Part shown: in pieces, positions 1 to 7,690 of the stretch
Layout: each line of letters starts with the position of its first letter
Numbering within the stretch: position 1 is the stretch's first letter
Assembly (NCBI GenBank): GCA_017438305.1
Contig: JAFRVX010000153.1
Span: forward strand, 1-38,992
From: Lachnospiraceae bacterium
Lineage (GTDB): Bacteria; Bacillota; Clostridia; Lachnospirales; Lachnospiraceae
DNA length: 38,992 bases
Reading direction: 5' to 3'
Translations under genes and position numbers: made by a program
Notes under the pieces: model-generated
What the model saw: only the letters and a program-made list of their open reading frames with translations
What the model was told of the DNA's origin: nothing
Database searches by the model: none

Positions 1-2
1 AT

Positions 3-74
3 GCGCGAGTAGTAGAGTGGTACTACGCCTCCTTGCCAAGGAGGAGTTCGCGGGTTCGATCCCCGTCTCGCGCT
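3..74 (+). tRNA. tRNA-Gly (anticodon GCC)
   Basis: The cloverleaf folds completely. The acceptor stem is GCGCGAG (3-9) with CTCGCGC (67-73), the D stem is GTAG/CTAC, and the anticodon stem is CCTCC/GGAGG around loop TTGCCAA, giving anticodon GCC at 35-37. The T stem-loop spans 50-66. The discriminator is T74, and CCA is not encoded because the sequence continues CTCTTTTC. It reads glycine GGC/GGU codons. An identical copy follows 44 nt downstream, so both are probably cotranscribed from a promoter outside the window. Confidence 0.97.
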
Positions 75-118
75 CTTTTCTTTAACAAAAGAAAAACAAT
101 TTCATATCTTCTTTATGT

Positions 119-190
119 GCGCGAGTAGTAGAGTGGTACTACGCCTCCTTGCCAAGGAGGAGTTCGCGGGTTCGATCCCCGTCTCGCGCT
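119..190 (+). tRNA. tRNA-Gly (anticodon GCC), second copy
   Basis: This is a second copy of the tRNA at 3-74, exactly 116 bp downstream, with the same acceptor, D, anticodon and T stems and anticodon GCC at 151-153. CCA is again not encoded. The tandem duplication points to gene dosage for a heavily used glycine isoacceptor. Confidence 0.97.
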
Positions 191-205
191 CTTAGTTTGC
201 AAAAA

Positions 206-292
206 GGGCGGGGGACCTTTCGTTTTTCACGAAGGCCCCTCGCGCAATACCGGTGCCCACCGGGCACCGTGCGGCGTCTCGCGCTCTTTTTT
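206..292 (+). terminator. hairpin-rich tail of the tRNA cluster with a tRNA 3'-end echo
   Basis: Two hairpins follow the tRNAs. One is long and imperfect (208-243, loop around 224-228). The other is perfect, with CGGTGCCC (251-258) pairing with GGGCACCG (262-269). After them, CGTCTCGCGCTC at 275-286 repeats the last bases of both tRNAs and runs into a T-tract (285-292). This region probably ends tRNA transcription. The tRNA-like tail suggests a degenerate third copy or a tRNA-end duplication. The region from 293 to 440 is T-rich, with no gene visible. Confidence 0.5.
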
Positions 293-442
293 CTCCCGGT
301 GTTGATTGTTTTTTTGTGTTTGTTTCCTTTTACGTTTCTCCCTGTGTTCGTTTCTTTCTCCGTATGTTTTTCTTCATTTGCTTTTTTTTGTTTTTTCTCA
401 TGACACCTATGATTTCGACTAATAGCTTTTTACGAGCGGGGC

Positions 443-508
443 GATTTCGGCTTGTGGACAGAGCAAGTTCGGCCTGTGAGCATGGCAGTTCTGGCTTGCT
501 GGCATGAA
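443..508. repeat. degenerate 21-24 bp tandem repeat, 3 units
   Basis: Three diverged units around TTCGGCTTGTGGAC, TTCGGCCTGTGAGC and TTCTGGCTTGCTGGC follow each other in the gap before the esterase gene. The unit is not seen elsewhere in the window. Confidence 0.5.
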
Positions 509-556
509 AATATCGGCTTTTAAACAGGACAATTCCCCCTGAATCCATGACGTACC

Positions 557-585
557 TTTACAAAAGGTTTTCCTTATGATATAAA
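557..585 (+). promoter_or_regulatory. sigma-A promoter for the esterase gene
   Basis: TTTACA (557-562), a 17-bp spacer and TATAAA (580-585), with TG at 577-578 as an extended -10. It lies 38 bp ahead of the start codon at 623. Confidence 0.6.
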
Positions 586-622
586 CAAATCAGCAATATT
601 ATATTATCAGGAGGAAACTTAA

Positions 623-1417
623 ATGGCAGTTGTAAAAATGAATTTCCTGTCCCAGGCTCTCGGAATGCAGACGAATGTGACGATCTGTGTTCCTTCCTTC
701 AGCTTTGCGGATATCATGAATGGCCGTCAGGACGTTTATGTGCCCGGCATGAAGTACCAGGTGCTTTGGCTTCTGCACGGCGGCAGCGGTGACGACAGCG
801 ATTATGTGAACGTCTCCAACATCGTCCGTTACGCGGATGACAATAAGATCGCCGTAGTCATGCCGGCCGATTACAACGCAGGTTATGCGGACCAGGAAGG
901 CGAAGGCCTGATGGGCGGCGCGAAGTATTATTCCTTCGTCGTTGATGAACTTCCCAAGATGCTCCGGGCGCTGTTCCCCTTCTCTGATAAGAGAGAAGAC
1001 AACTTCATCGCCGGCCTTTCCATGGGCGGCTTCGGCACGTTCAAATGCGCGATGCTGAATCCCGACAAGTATGCGGCGGCCATGTGCATGAGCGGCGCCG
1101 GTTCCGATCCGGCCACCACCGACGGCCCCTTTAAGGTTGAACCCGGCAGCCCGCTGGATTCCTGGGGCGCGGCAAAGAAGAATGTCGAGGAAGGCAAGCC
1201 CCTTCCCAAGATGTTCCTGACCGTCGGCGACAAGGACTTCACGATGGAAGGTATGAGAAAGACCAGGACCTATCTGGAAGGCCTGGGCTATGACGTGCTC
1301 TATGAAGAAGTACCCGGCTACGGCCATGAGTGGGATTTCTGGGATCTGACCCTGAGAAAAGCTCTGAAAGAATGGCTCCCCATCCGCCACAGCGTGATCT
1401 ATCCCGGCGAAGAGTAA
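623..1417 (+). CDS. esterase of the esterase D / S-formylglutathione hydrolase-like family (PF00756)
   Basis: This is an alpha/beta-hydrolase of 264 aa, the usual length for clostridial acetyl or tributyrin esterases. The nucleophile elbow GLSMGG puts the catalytic serine at Ser133. Asp203 or Asp205 in VGDKD and His235 in GHEWDFW complete the triad, and LHGG at 51-54 supplies the oxyanion region. There is no signal peptide, so it should act in the cytoplasm on short acyl esters such as acetylated sugars. The start is set by AGGAGG at 610-615. It has its own promoter (557-585) and ends at a bidirectional terminator shared with the convergent peptidase gene. The family is clear; the substrate is not readable from the sequence. 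Confidence 0.88.
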   Translation: MAVVKMNFLSQALGMQTNVTICVPSFSFADIMNGRQDVYVPGMKYQVLWLLHGGSGDDSDYVNVSNIVRYADDNKIAVVMPADYNAGYADQEGEGLMGGAKYYSFVVDELPKMLRALFPFSDKREDNFIAGLSMGGFGTFKCAMLNPDKYAAAMCMSGAGSDPATTDGPFKVEPGSPLDSWGAAKKNVEEGKPLPKMFLTVGDKDFTMEGMRKTRTYLEGLGYDVLYEEVPGYGHEWDFWDLTLRKALKEWLPIRHSVIYPGEE

Positions 1418-1495
1418 TTATACTAGCGGAGACTAAGCCACTGCCGAGAATAATTCGACGAAGTATAATGCCAGAATTGAGACCGGTGGAAATCC

Positions 1496-1554
1496 AAAAA
1501 AAGACTGCTGTACGAGAGGGTTTACCCCCTGCCGCACAGCAGTCTATTTCTTTT
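1496..1554. terminator. bidirectional intrinsic terminator
   Basis: AGACTGCTGT (1502-1511) pairs with ACAGCAGTCT (1536-1545), and an inner GAGGG/CCCCT stem lies in the loop. On the plus strand a T-rich tract follows (1547-1554). On the minus strand the seven A of 1496-1502 become a U-run. It therefore serves both the esterase and the convergent M28 peptidase gene. Confidence 0.85.
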
Positions 1555-1587
1555 AAAGGCTGCTTAACGCAAATGCAGATCTTTTTC

Positions 1588-1623
1588 GATTCAGCTTTCG
1601 ATTCAGCCTTTCTCAGCCTTTTT
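1588..1623. repeat. 11-13 bp tandem repeat overlapping a stop codon
   Basis: The units GATTCAGCTTTC, GATTCAGCCTTTC and TCAGCCTTTTT run across the 3' end of the M28 peptidase gene. The stop codon (1613-1615, minus strand) lies inside the third unit, and the repeat encodes the terminal KAEKG of the protein. Confidence 0.65.
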
Positions 1624-2905
1624 CAGCCTTGGCTTCTTCCTGTTTCTTCTCGTCCTGTTTTTTCTTGTCTCTCTGGAAATATTTATCCAGCTCTTCCTTC
1701 ATCTTATCCGGCATGCCGGTCTCCACCGGCAGGGTGATGCTGTTTGCCGTCCGTGAAACGAACGCGGCAGAGAAGCGGCCCATTTCTTCCAGCCGCTTTG
1801 CGGAAAGGATCACGGGCAGATCATTTCTGGTGTGGATCTCTCCGGTTCTGGTGCCGCGGGAGAGGCCGATGGCCGGAATTCCCTTGTCACAGAAGGGGGC
1901 GGAGTCGCTGGAATGAACGCCCTGGCGCATTTCCGCAGACCAGCCGACTTCCTTGCAGTACTGTTCGACATAGGTCTTCAGTTCATCGCTTCCGGTAATG
2001 AAGATCTGGTTGGGACCTAAGATGGTGCCGTTCATGTCGAAGTTGAAGCAGAAACGGATCTCCTTTAAAAGCTCTTCATGCTGATCAACATAGGCATGGC
2101 TTCCGTAAAGGCCCTGCTCCTCACTGCCGCACCAGATGAAGCGGAGGGTCCTTCTGGCAGGATTCTTAAGGAAATGCTTATACAGATGCAGCAGGTTTAC
2201 GGAACCCGTGGCGTTATCCCAGGCGCCGGTGCCGAAAAGCACGCTGTCATAATGAGCGGTCAGGACGATGGATTCCTCGGGGACGTCAGTCCCGGGAACG
2301 ACAGCCAGAACGTCGTGGGAGACAGCGGTATACTCCCGCATTTTAAGGCTTACCCGCAGCGTTTCGGCTTCTTCCCCGACCAGCTTTGTAGCGTCCGAAG
2401 CCCGGATGATAAAGCCGGGCACTTTGCCCAGCTCCAGGAAGGTTTCCCGGAGAGGCCGGCTCATCAGATCAGAAGTCTCTTTAGTCTCATAATATTTTCC
2501 GCTGATGGTGATAAAGGCTGCCGGCTTCTTCTCGCAGATCAGCTTGTAGACATCATAACTCAGGGCATTTACCAGAACGATTGTATCGGAAAGATCTTTA
2601 TATCCGATGTAATCAGAGGCTTCGCCCCTTTCCAGGTAGAGCAGCTTGTATTCTCCCTCAATATCGCCGGTCCTGCCGTAGGGAACGGCTTCGATCTTTT
2701 CCTGCCAGGGGGAAGCGACCTCCATTGAGCACTCCAGCGTCTCATAAGCCGGTATCTCAAAGGGCATCAGTTCAAAGCTTCCGCCGATGGCTTCAATTTC
2801 ATCGGTAATGATCTTTGCAGCCTTTTCTTCCTCGGGCGTACCGCCGTACCGGACAAAACTGAGCGCCTTTACCAGCGCAAGCTGTTTTTCACCAAAATGT
2901 TCCAT
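1613..2905 (-). CDS. M28 family zinc peptidase
   Basis: Zinc-dependent exopeptidase, 430 aa. The open frame extends upstream to 3052, but the ATG at 2903-2905 has an AAGGAGG at the right distance and gives the expected N-terminus. A PA-like insert occupies about residues 85-200. The M28 metal ligands are visible: His218 (AHYDS), Asp230 (AWDNATG), Glu262/263 (SEEQG), Asp290 (NFDMNG) and His358 (EIHTRND). There is no signal peptide, so a cytoplasmic aminopeptidase acting on peptides is likely. The C-terminal 20 residues are a Lys/Glu-rich tail, partly made by the short tandem repeat at the stop codon. The exact specificity cannot be told. Confidence 0.87.
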   Translation of the reverse strand: MEHFGEKQLALVKALSFVRYGGTPEEEKAAKIITDEIEAIGGSFELMPFEIPAYETLECSMEVASPWQEKIEAVPYGRTGDIEGEYKLLYLERGEASDYIGYKDLSDTIVLVNALSYDVYKLICEKKPAAFITISGKYYETKETSDLMSRPLRETFLELGKVPGFIIRASDATKLVGEEAETLRVSLKMREYTAVSHDVLAVVPGTDVPEESIVLTAHYDSVLFGTGAWDNATGSVNLLHLYKHFLKNPARRTLRFIWCGSEEQGLYGSHAYVDQHEELLKEIRFCFNFDMNGTILGPNQIFITGSDELKTYVEQYCKEVGWSAEMRQGVHSSDSAPFCDKGIPAIGLSRGTRTGEIHTRNDLPVILSAKRLEEMGRFSAAFVSRTANSITLPVETGMPDKMKEELDKYFQRDKKKQDEKKQEEAKAEKG

Positions 2906-3270
2906 AAAAACCTCCTTATTCCGGTGCATGCAGGCAACAGGCCATTTTTTCAGCTTGCCGTGTAATGATCGGCAGAGTTTCACAACAAAGAAAAAGCTTG
3001 GCCTGCTTCCTGAATATATGCCAAGTATACCATGGCATTGAAGATTATACAATGCAGGCTTTCAAAAAGGCTTATTCGGCAGGGTTCAGGAAGGTTTTTG
3101 TTAAGACTTGAAAAAAGGCTTTTCTACACTCATTCGATAACGCTCTTTCTGTCTGTTTATCTTTCCGTGGCAGAGTCCCCGGTTATGAGCGTAAAATGCA
3201 TACAAGGTCGTGAGTATTCCAGGCATTTTGAGTTCCATGAATGTTGCAGCAACTTCAGAGATGGAAAAAC

Positions 3271-3470
3271 CCCGACCTGGGCATGGAAAAGGCGTGTAAG
3301 GTCGGAGAATTCAAAGGTCGGGAAAAATCAAACGGACTCATCTTTCTGAGTCAGAAAATTTCCGACTAAGAAAAGAGAAAAGCAGGTCAAGTCGGAAGTT
3401 TCTCATGATAAGCCCCTGATCATCATACAAAAACCCCGACTTGCTCGGCATAATTCGTGAAAAGGTCGGG
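3271..3470. other. series of stem-loops closed by CCGAC/GTCGG
   Basis: Four inverted repeats follow each other. CCCGACCT (3271-3278) can pair with AGGTCGG (3299-3305) or AGGTCGGG (3315-3322). GACTCA pairs with TGAGTC (3335-3352). TTCCGACT (3360-3367) pairs with AGTCGGAA (3390-3397). CCCGACTT (3435-3442) pairs with AGGTCGGG (3463-3470) with one G-T pair. No ORF with a ribosome site lies here. The region is non-coding and could be a structured RNA or a set of binding sites. Confidence 0.5.
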
Positions 3471-3519
3471 AGTCGCTGTTGAAAAGCTTATGCGGCCCAA
3501 AAAAAGGATGACAGGATTT

Positions 3520-3615
3520 ATATCTGGATCGGTAGAGTCCTCGTTTTCCGGTATCTATCGGCAGAGTCCCGGTATGTATCGATACAAGTCTTGATATGTA
3601 TCGGCAAAGTTCTGA
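3520..3615. repeat. degenerate 21-31 bp tandem repeat, 4 units
   Basis: The units share the pattern TAT(C/G)TATCGGCAGAGTCC and begin near 3520, 3552, 3573 and 3595. They sit just ahead of the promoter of the next gene. The rest of 2906-3270 shows nothing I recognise. Confidence 0.65.
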
Positions 3616-3641
3616 TAGGACTTTATTTAACAAAGGGAATC

Positions 3642-3650
3642 TGCTATAAT
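3642..3650 (+). promoter_or_regulatory. extended -10 promoter
   Basis: TGCTATAAT gives a perfect -10 with the TGN extension. No good -35 is visible at 16-18 bp. It is 155 bp ahead of the membrane-anchored protein gene at 3805. Confidence 0.45.
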
Positions 3651-3804
3651 AAGTTCGTGATAATGATCAAGCTCATGATAAAGAGCAGGGTCATGAATTG
3701 AAACACTTCTCTGGATCAAGCCATGCAAAAAAGGCGATACAATATTACCGCAAAGCTCTGCTGCTTTATTCCGAGGCTTTGACACTTATACTACGAGGGT
3801 ATTT

Positions 3805-4419
3805 ATGGGCAGACCTAAATTTTCTCTGAATGTACTGATTTTTATCATCATGCTGTTTTCGGCAGCTTTTCTGTTTGTCAGCGTGTACCTGTATGATTTT
3901 GCCGACAGGTCAGCTGTTAATGAGATCTATCCGCTGGGAGATACGGGGCTCTATATCCGATATGCCACCCACATCGACAGCGGTCTGTATGATGGGGATG
4001 AAACCTGGGCCCAGTGTCTGTCCCGGGGCATGTACGGCTACAACCAGGGCGCCTGGACCGATGGAGATACCTTGTATGTCAATGAATACCATACGACTAA
4101 GTATGGATTCATGACCTGTGATCTGATGAAGATCGATCTGCATACTTTTGAGAAAAAGATGATCGAGAAGGATACGATCCTTTTGGGCGAGAGTGCAGGA
4201 AAAAAGCTTCTTCTGGCGAAGGGCACCGGCATGCCGAACTGGTTTTCCGGCACCAACTGCCTGTATCCTTTATATATGCTTGCCTCTGAGAATACGGAGA
4301 CATTGAAAAAGGGACCGGAGGTCATTTATTTCGATCCTGCAACGGAAACGAAAACTTCCGAAGGCTGTGACAAAGATATTTTTCTGGACGAACGGCAGGC
4401 TTATTATCTGGGACAGTGA
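3805..4419 (+). CDS. membrane-anchored protein of unknown function
   Basis: 204 aa, not recognised. One hydrophobic segment at about residues 8-31 (NVLIFIIMLFSAAFLFVSVY) should anchor the protein with the rest outside the cell. The exterior part is rich in Tyr, Gly and Asp with a regular YxxGDTLYVN-like rhythm, as in extracytoplasmic beta-rich domains. GAGGG lies 6 bases ahead of the ATG. After the stop another frame continues openly to 4573, so a 3' frameshift that removed the C-terminus is possible. The gap 4420-4658 otherwise holds nothing I recognise. Confidence 0.6.
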   Translation: MGRPKFSLNVLIFIIMLFSAAFLFVSVYLYDFADRSAVNEIYPLGDTGLYIRYATHIDSGLYDGDETWAQCLSRGMYGYNQGAWTDGDTLYVNEYHTTKYGFMTCDLMKIDLHTFEKKMIEKDTILLGESAGKKLLLAKGTGMPNWFSGTNCLYPLYMLASENTETLKKGPEVIYFDPATETKTSEGCDKDIFLDERQAYYLGQ

Positions 4420-4658
4420 ACTGTATCCAAGGGGGCGGACGGAAATCGCAGAGCCGGAAAGCAGTTTTATATCCGGGCGCGAACGGAAACCGGACAATTG
4501 GATCGGAGACAGCGATGTCGGAAAAAGCCGGCATAAAAACCTTAAATCAGAACGAGTAAGGCTGATGACATAATTTTGGAAAAATAGGCTGAAAGCTTAA
4601 AACCTGAAAAAATGCCAATGGCTTGAAATGAAGAAGATAGAACTGAAAGTATATCAGT

Positions 4659-5174
4659 ATGAAGAACACATTTAATGCGAAATCAATAACAGAACGGTTT
4701 AAAAAACTCAGCGGGGCGGGGCTTGCAGCGTCAGTCTTTCAGGTGACAGCCCTTCTTTACGGCTTGTACATCCTGGCGATTCCCGGATATTACAGGGTCA
4801 TCACGTTCAGGAATATCTTATCTTTTCTGGCGGATCTCAGTCTTGCGGCGCTGCCCAGGGCGGCAGCGGCAGGAGCTTCCTTCATCTATCGGATCACAGA
4901 GAATGAAGTCATCGTTTTCTTTGTCCTGCTGGCTCTGGCGCTGATCTGGGGGATGATCGTAAAGAGGCTGGAAAGACCGGACAGAGGAAAAAAGAGAGGC
5001 TTCCTTATAGGATACGCAGTGTTGGTTTTTGCCGACCTTGTCGTAAGGATCCTGCCCCTTTCCGTAAATCAGTATCCGGGTATCGGATTTCAGATCGCGG
5101 GAGCTGTGATCAGGCTGTTCTGTCTGGGACTGGTCCTGTGGGAACTCCGGAAAAGACAGAGACAGCAGCCATAA
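4659..5174 (+). CDS. small integral membrane protein of unknown function
   Basis: 171 aa with about five hydrophobic segments (residues 24-44, 48-71, 83-101, 113-132, 141-161) and basic loops such as KRLERPDRGKKR at 102-113. No catalytic motif is visible. The ribosome site is weak (GAAAG). It follows the anchored protein gene in the same direction and precedes the oxidoreductase, possibly in one transcript. Function unknown. Confidence 0.6.
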   Translation: MKNTFNAKSITERFKKLSGAGLAASVFQVTALLYGLYILAIPGYYRVITFRNILSFLADLSLAALPRAAAAGASFIYRITENEVIVFFVLLALALIWGMIVKRLERPDRGKKRGFLIGYAVLVFADLVVRILPLSVNQYPGIGFQIAGAVIRLFCLGLVLWELRKRQRQQP

Positions 5175-5258
5175 GCGCATTTGCGAATGCTTCCGTAACC
5201 ACTTACGGATCAGAATAGAAGAACCAGGTGCTTGCAGGATCAACAAGGAGAGAAGAGT

Positions 5259-6293
5259 ATGAAACTTGCGTTTATCGGAGCGGGAAAGATCGTCACAGAA
5301 GCGCTGTATGCCACGGAGCCGGTGAAAGGGCTGGAGAAAACGGCCATTTTTGAGCTCCCGGAATATGCCGAAAGGGCTTATGCCTTCCAGAAACAGTACG
5401 GCATTAAAGAGGTCTATACGGATTATGATGAGCTTCTCGAAAAGTGTGAGGCGGATACCGTCTATATCGGGCTCATCAACAGCGCTCATTATGAGTATTC
5501 GAAGAAGGCGCTGCTGGCCGGGAAGAACGTGATCCTGGAGAAGCCCTTCACCCTCTTTTATGATCAGGCGGAGGAGCTGGCCGAACTGGCGGAGAAAAAC
5601 GGGGTATTCATTGTCGAGGCCATTACGGTGCTTCATAACGATGTCTTCGACGTCATGAAAAAGAATCTTGAGAAGCTGGGACCCGTAAGGCTGATGATGG
5701 GCAATTATTCCCAGTATTCCAGCCGTTATGACAAATATCTGAATCACGATCCCGAGCCGGTTTTCGACCTTAAGTATTACGGCGGATCTCTGGGGGATAT
5801 CGACGTTTACTGCATCCATTACGCGGCAGGCCTTTTCGGAAGGCCCGAAAAGGTGCAGTATTTCCCCAACAAGGGTTACAACGGGGCAGATACCTCCGGG
5901 ATGGCGATGCTCCTTTATGACGGCTTTTCTTGCGTCCTGGCCGGTGCCAAGGATTCCGACGGGCCATGCTTTATTGCTGTTCAGGGAGAGACGGGCCATT
6001 TCCAGATGATCGGCAAACCGAACCTGGCGGATAATCTGACGACGGTCTATGTGGAGCCCGGCTGCACGGAGACGGTTCTGGACGCCGCCGGCGCAAAGGT
6101 GCGGAAAAGCGTTACGGAGACCTACAAATCTCCGGAGCGGTATCACCGTATGACGCAGGAATTTGAGGATTTCTGCCGGATCATGGATGAGAAAGACGAG
6201 CAAGCCGCAAAAACGTTGCTTCAGGAAACGCTGGACGTGGTATGGATCCTGGAAGAAGCCCGTAAGAGCGCCGGGATCGTGTTTGAGCGGTAA
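5259..6293 (+). CDS. Gfo/Idh/MocA family NAD(P)-dependent oxidoreductase
   Basis: 344 aa. The N-terminal Rossmann fold begins with FIGAGKIV (residues 5-12). The family motif EKP is at 94-96 (VILEKPFTL), where the lysine normally sits in the active site. The C-terminal two-thirds form the substrate and dimer domain, with GGSLGDIDVYCIHYAAGLFG in place of the usual G-G-x-x-x-D-x-G-x-H region. The start at 5259 has AAGGAG at 5245-5250; an upstream ATG in frame at 5232 lacks a site. Family members oxidise or reduce sugars and inositols; the substrate here is unknown. The gene ends 37 bp before a perfect 14-bp hairpin that opens repeat array A1. Confidence 0.88.
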   Translation: MKLAFIGAGKIVTEALYATEPVKGLEKTAIFELPEYAERAYAFQKQYGIKEVYTDYDELLEKCEADTVYIGLINSAHYEYSKKALLAGKNVILEKPFTLFYDQAEELAELAEKNGVFIVEAITVLHNDVFDVMKKNLEKLGPVRLMMGNYSQYSSRYDKYLNHDPEPVFDLKYYGGSLGDIDVYCIHYAAGLFGRPEKVQYFPNKGYNGADTSGMAMLLYDGFSCVLAGAKDSDGPCFIAVQGETGHFQMIGKPNLADNLTTVYVEPGCTETVLDAAGAKVRKSVTETYKSPERYHRMTQEFEDFCRIMDEKDEQAAKTLLQETLDVVWILEEARKSAGIVFER

Positions 6294-6330
6294 GACAGCA
6301 AATCAGAAATCTCTATTATAATAAATGAAA

Positions 6331-6362
6331 GGCCCCGGGAAGCTGAAAAGCTTCCCGGGGCC
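6331..6362. terminator. perfect 14-bp hairpin with GAAA tetraloop
   Basis: GGCCCCGGGAAGCT (6331-6344) and AGCTTCCCGGGGCC (6349-6362) are exact inverse complements around loop GAAA. The right arm doubles as the start of the first A1 repeat unit. On the minus strand the stem is followed by TTTCATTTATT, so it can terminate transcripts from the lipoprotein gene. On the plus strand only ACACTTTT follows. Confidence 0.75.
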
Positions 6363-6608
6363 ACACTTTTGGTGCATCCTCTTATTTTCGTGGTACTTTC
6401 CGACTTTGGAAAGCTTCCTGGGGCCACGACTTTGAAGCATCCTCTTGTTTTCGTGGTACTTTCCGGCTTTGAAAAGCTTCCCGGGCCACGACTTTGAAGC
6501 ATCCTCTTCATTTTCGTGGTACTTTCCGGCTTTGGAAAGCTTCCCGGGGCCACGATTATGATACATTCCTTTTATTTTCGTGGTACTTTCCGGCTTTGGA
6601 AAGCCTCC
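6345..6608 (+). repeat. family A tandem array A1: four 63-64 bp units
   Basis: The units begin at 6345, 6408, 6471 and 6534, and a partial fifth runs from 6598 to 6608. The core is CCCGGGGCCACGACTTTGA, then a variable stretch, then TTTTCGTGGTACTTTCCGG. Each unit can form CTTTCC/GGAAAG and CCACGA/TCGTGG stems. The array fills the gap between convergent genes and stops 4 bp before the lipoprotein stop codon. Related units occur at 15108-15384 (opposite strand) and 33971-34048. Reading frames through it are artefacts of the repetition. Confidence 0.9.
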
Positions 6609-6612
6609 ATCC

Positions 6613-7464
6613 TTACCACTCCTCCGGATCCACGCCTGCCTCTCTGGCATAGTCAAGGAGGGCGGGTAGATCAAAGACGCATTCCGCTGCGGCATCGCCT
6701 TCCGCCATGATTCGAAGGACCTCATCGGATTCATATTCCGCGCTGAGGTAATAGCCGGCCCGGTGGACGTTATTGGCCTTGTAATATCCGTTAAAGGATG
6801 GAAGGTCCAGCTTCCGGATCAGTTCATCCAGGCCTTTCATATAGCTTTCCGGTATCGTTTCATGGAAATCCATAATGATATAAGATTCACCGGAGATCCT
6901 GAAGTCCATGGAATAGGCTCCGTCGTCTTCTTCGATCTCCCAGGAATAGCTTCCGGTTGGCCAGGAATCATCAAGACCATAGGACGATGGACCGTCTTTT
7001 TTGAAAGTCAGGGAGAATTCTTCGATCTCATGGGAAGAAATGGTCTTTGGCAGATCTTCCGAAAGATCCCGGATCTGCTTCTCTTTTTCCAGCTGGTCTT
7101 CCCGGACGAATCGGTAATGATGCCCATCGGCGTCCAGGATCATTTCTTCAGCGGTAAGGTATCCGTCCTGATTGACCGTGATAGCAGACATGTCGCCGAA
7201 GCCTTCCTTCTTTTCACTGTCTATGGTCACGGTCCCGTAATCGGACTTCACGGCGGTATACTTGTAGGTTTCGCTGCTGTATCCCGTATCGATCTTCAAT
7301 TTGTTTCCCTTGAATTCGAGGCGGGTACTGCCGTTTACGTCGACCCAGACGCCCTGGTATTCCTTCGGGCTTTTGTCTCTGACAAACAGGGAACAACCGG
7401 TTCCGATAATGGCCAGTACAGCGAGACCGCCGGCAAGGCCCAGTTTTTTCATATACTTTTTCAT
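6613..7464 (-). CDS. predicted lipoprotein of unknown function
   Basis: 283 aa. The N-terminus MKKYMKKLGLAGG followed by a hydrophobic run ending in IIGTGCS is a lipoprotein signal, with Cys24 as the lipidation site (the -3 residue is atypical). The mature part is acidic and looks like two beta-rich halves, 30-120 (EYQGVWVDVNGSTRLEFKG, a lipocalin-like opening) and 140-283. The minus-strand AAAGGA 7 nt before ATG fixes the start. It lies downstream of a carboxylesterase gene on the same strand. Family not recognised. Confidence 0.75.
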   Translation of the reverse strand: MKKYMKKLGLAGGLAVLAIIGTGCSLFVRDKSPKEYQGVWVDVNGSTRLEFKGNKLKIDTGYSSETYKYTAVKSDYGTVTIDSEKKEGFGDMSAITVNQDGYLTAEEMILDADGHHYRFVREDQLEKEKQIRDLSEDLPKTISSHEIEEFSLTFKKDGPSSYGLDDSWPTGSYSWEIEEDDGAYSMDFRISGESYIIMDFHETIPESYMKGLDELIRKLDLPSFNGYYKANNVHRAGYYLSAEYESDEVLRIMAEGDAAAECVFDLPALLDYAREAGVDPEEW

Positions 7465-7551
7465 TACAGATCCTTTCTCAAGGGAAAAACCCGGAAAACG
7501 ATACTGTCGATACGATCATCTCTCGTGAAATCCGTTTACGGAATAATTGGA

Positions 7552-7690
7552 CACCTTCTTCAGCTTCTGCAATCAGGAGACCTGTTTCAAGAATGACAGG
7601 CACTTTCTTCAGCGTGATGCTGTCAGAAAACCATATCCCAATGACAAGCGTCTTCTTCAGGCCTTTACCGTCAGAAATTCATCTTCGGGA
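7552..7690. repeat. 48-49 bp degenerate tandem repeat running into a stop codon
   Basis: Three units start near 7552, 7601 and 7649, sharing TTCTTCAG and, 16-20 bp later, TGTCAGAAA. The stop codon of the carboxylesterase (7671-7673, minus strand) is the TCA of GTCAGAAA in the third unit, so the repeat extends into the coding end. Confidence 0.6.

Noticed and set aside
2906..3052. N-terminal extension of the M28 peptidase
   Set aside because: The extra 49 residues have no ribosome site, whereas the ATG at 2905 has AAGGAGG and gives a normal family start.
6221..6734. Open frames through array A1 with VAPGSF- and SRGPGKL-like repeated peptides
   Set aside because: They exist on overlapping frames of a 63-bp (multiple of three) non-coding repeat and have no ribosome sites.
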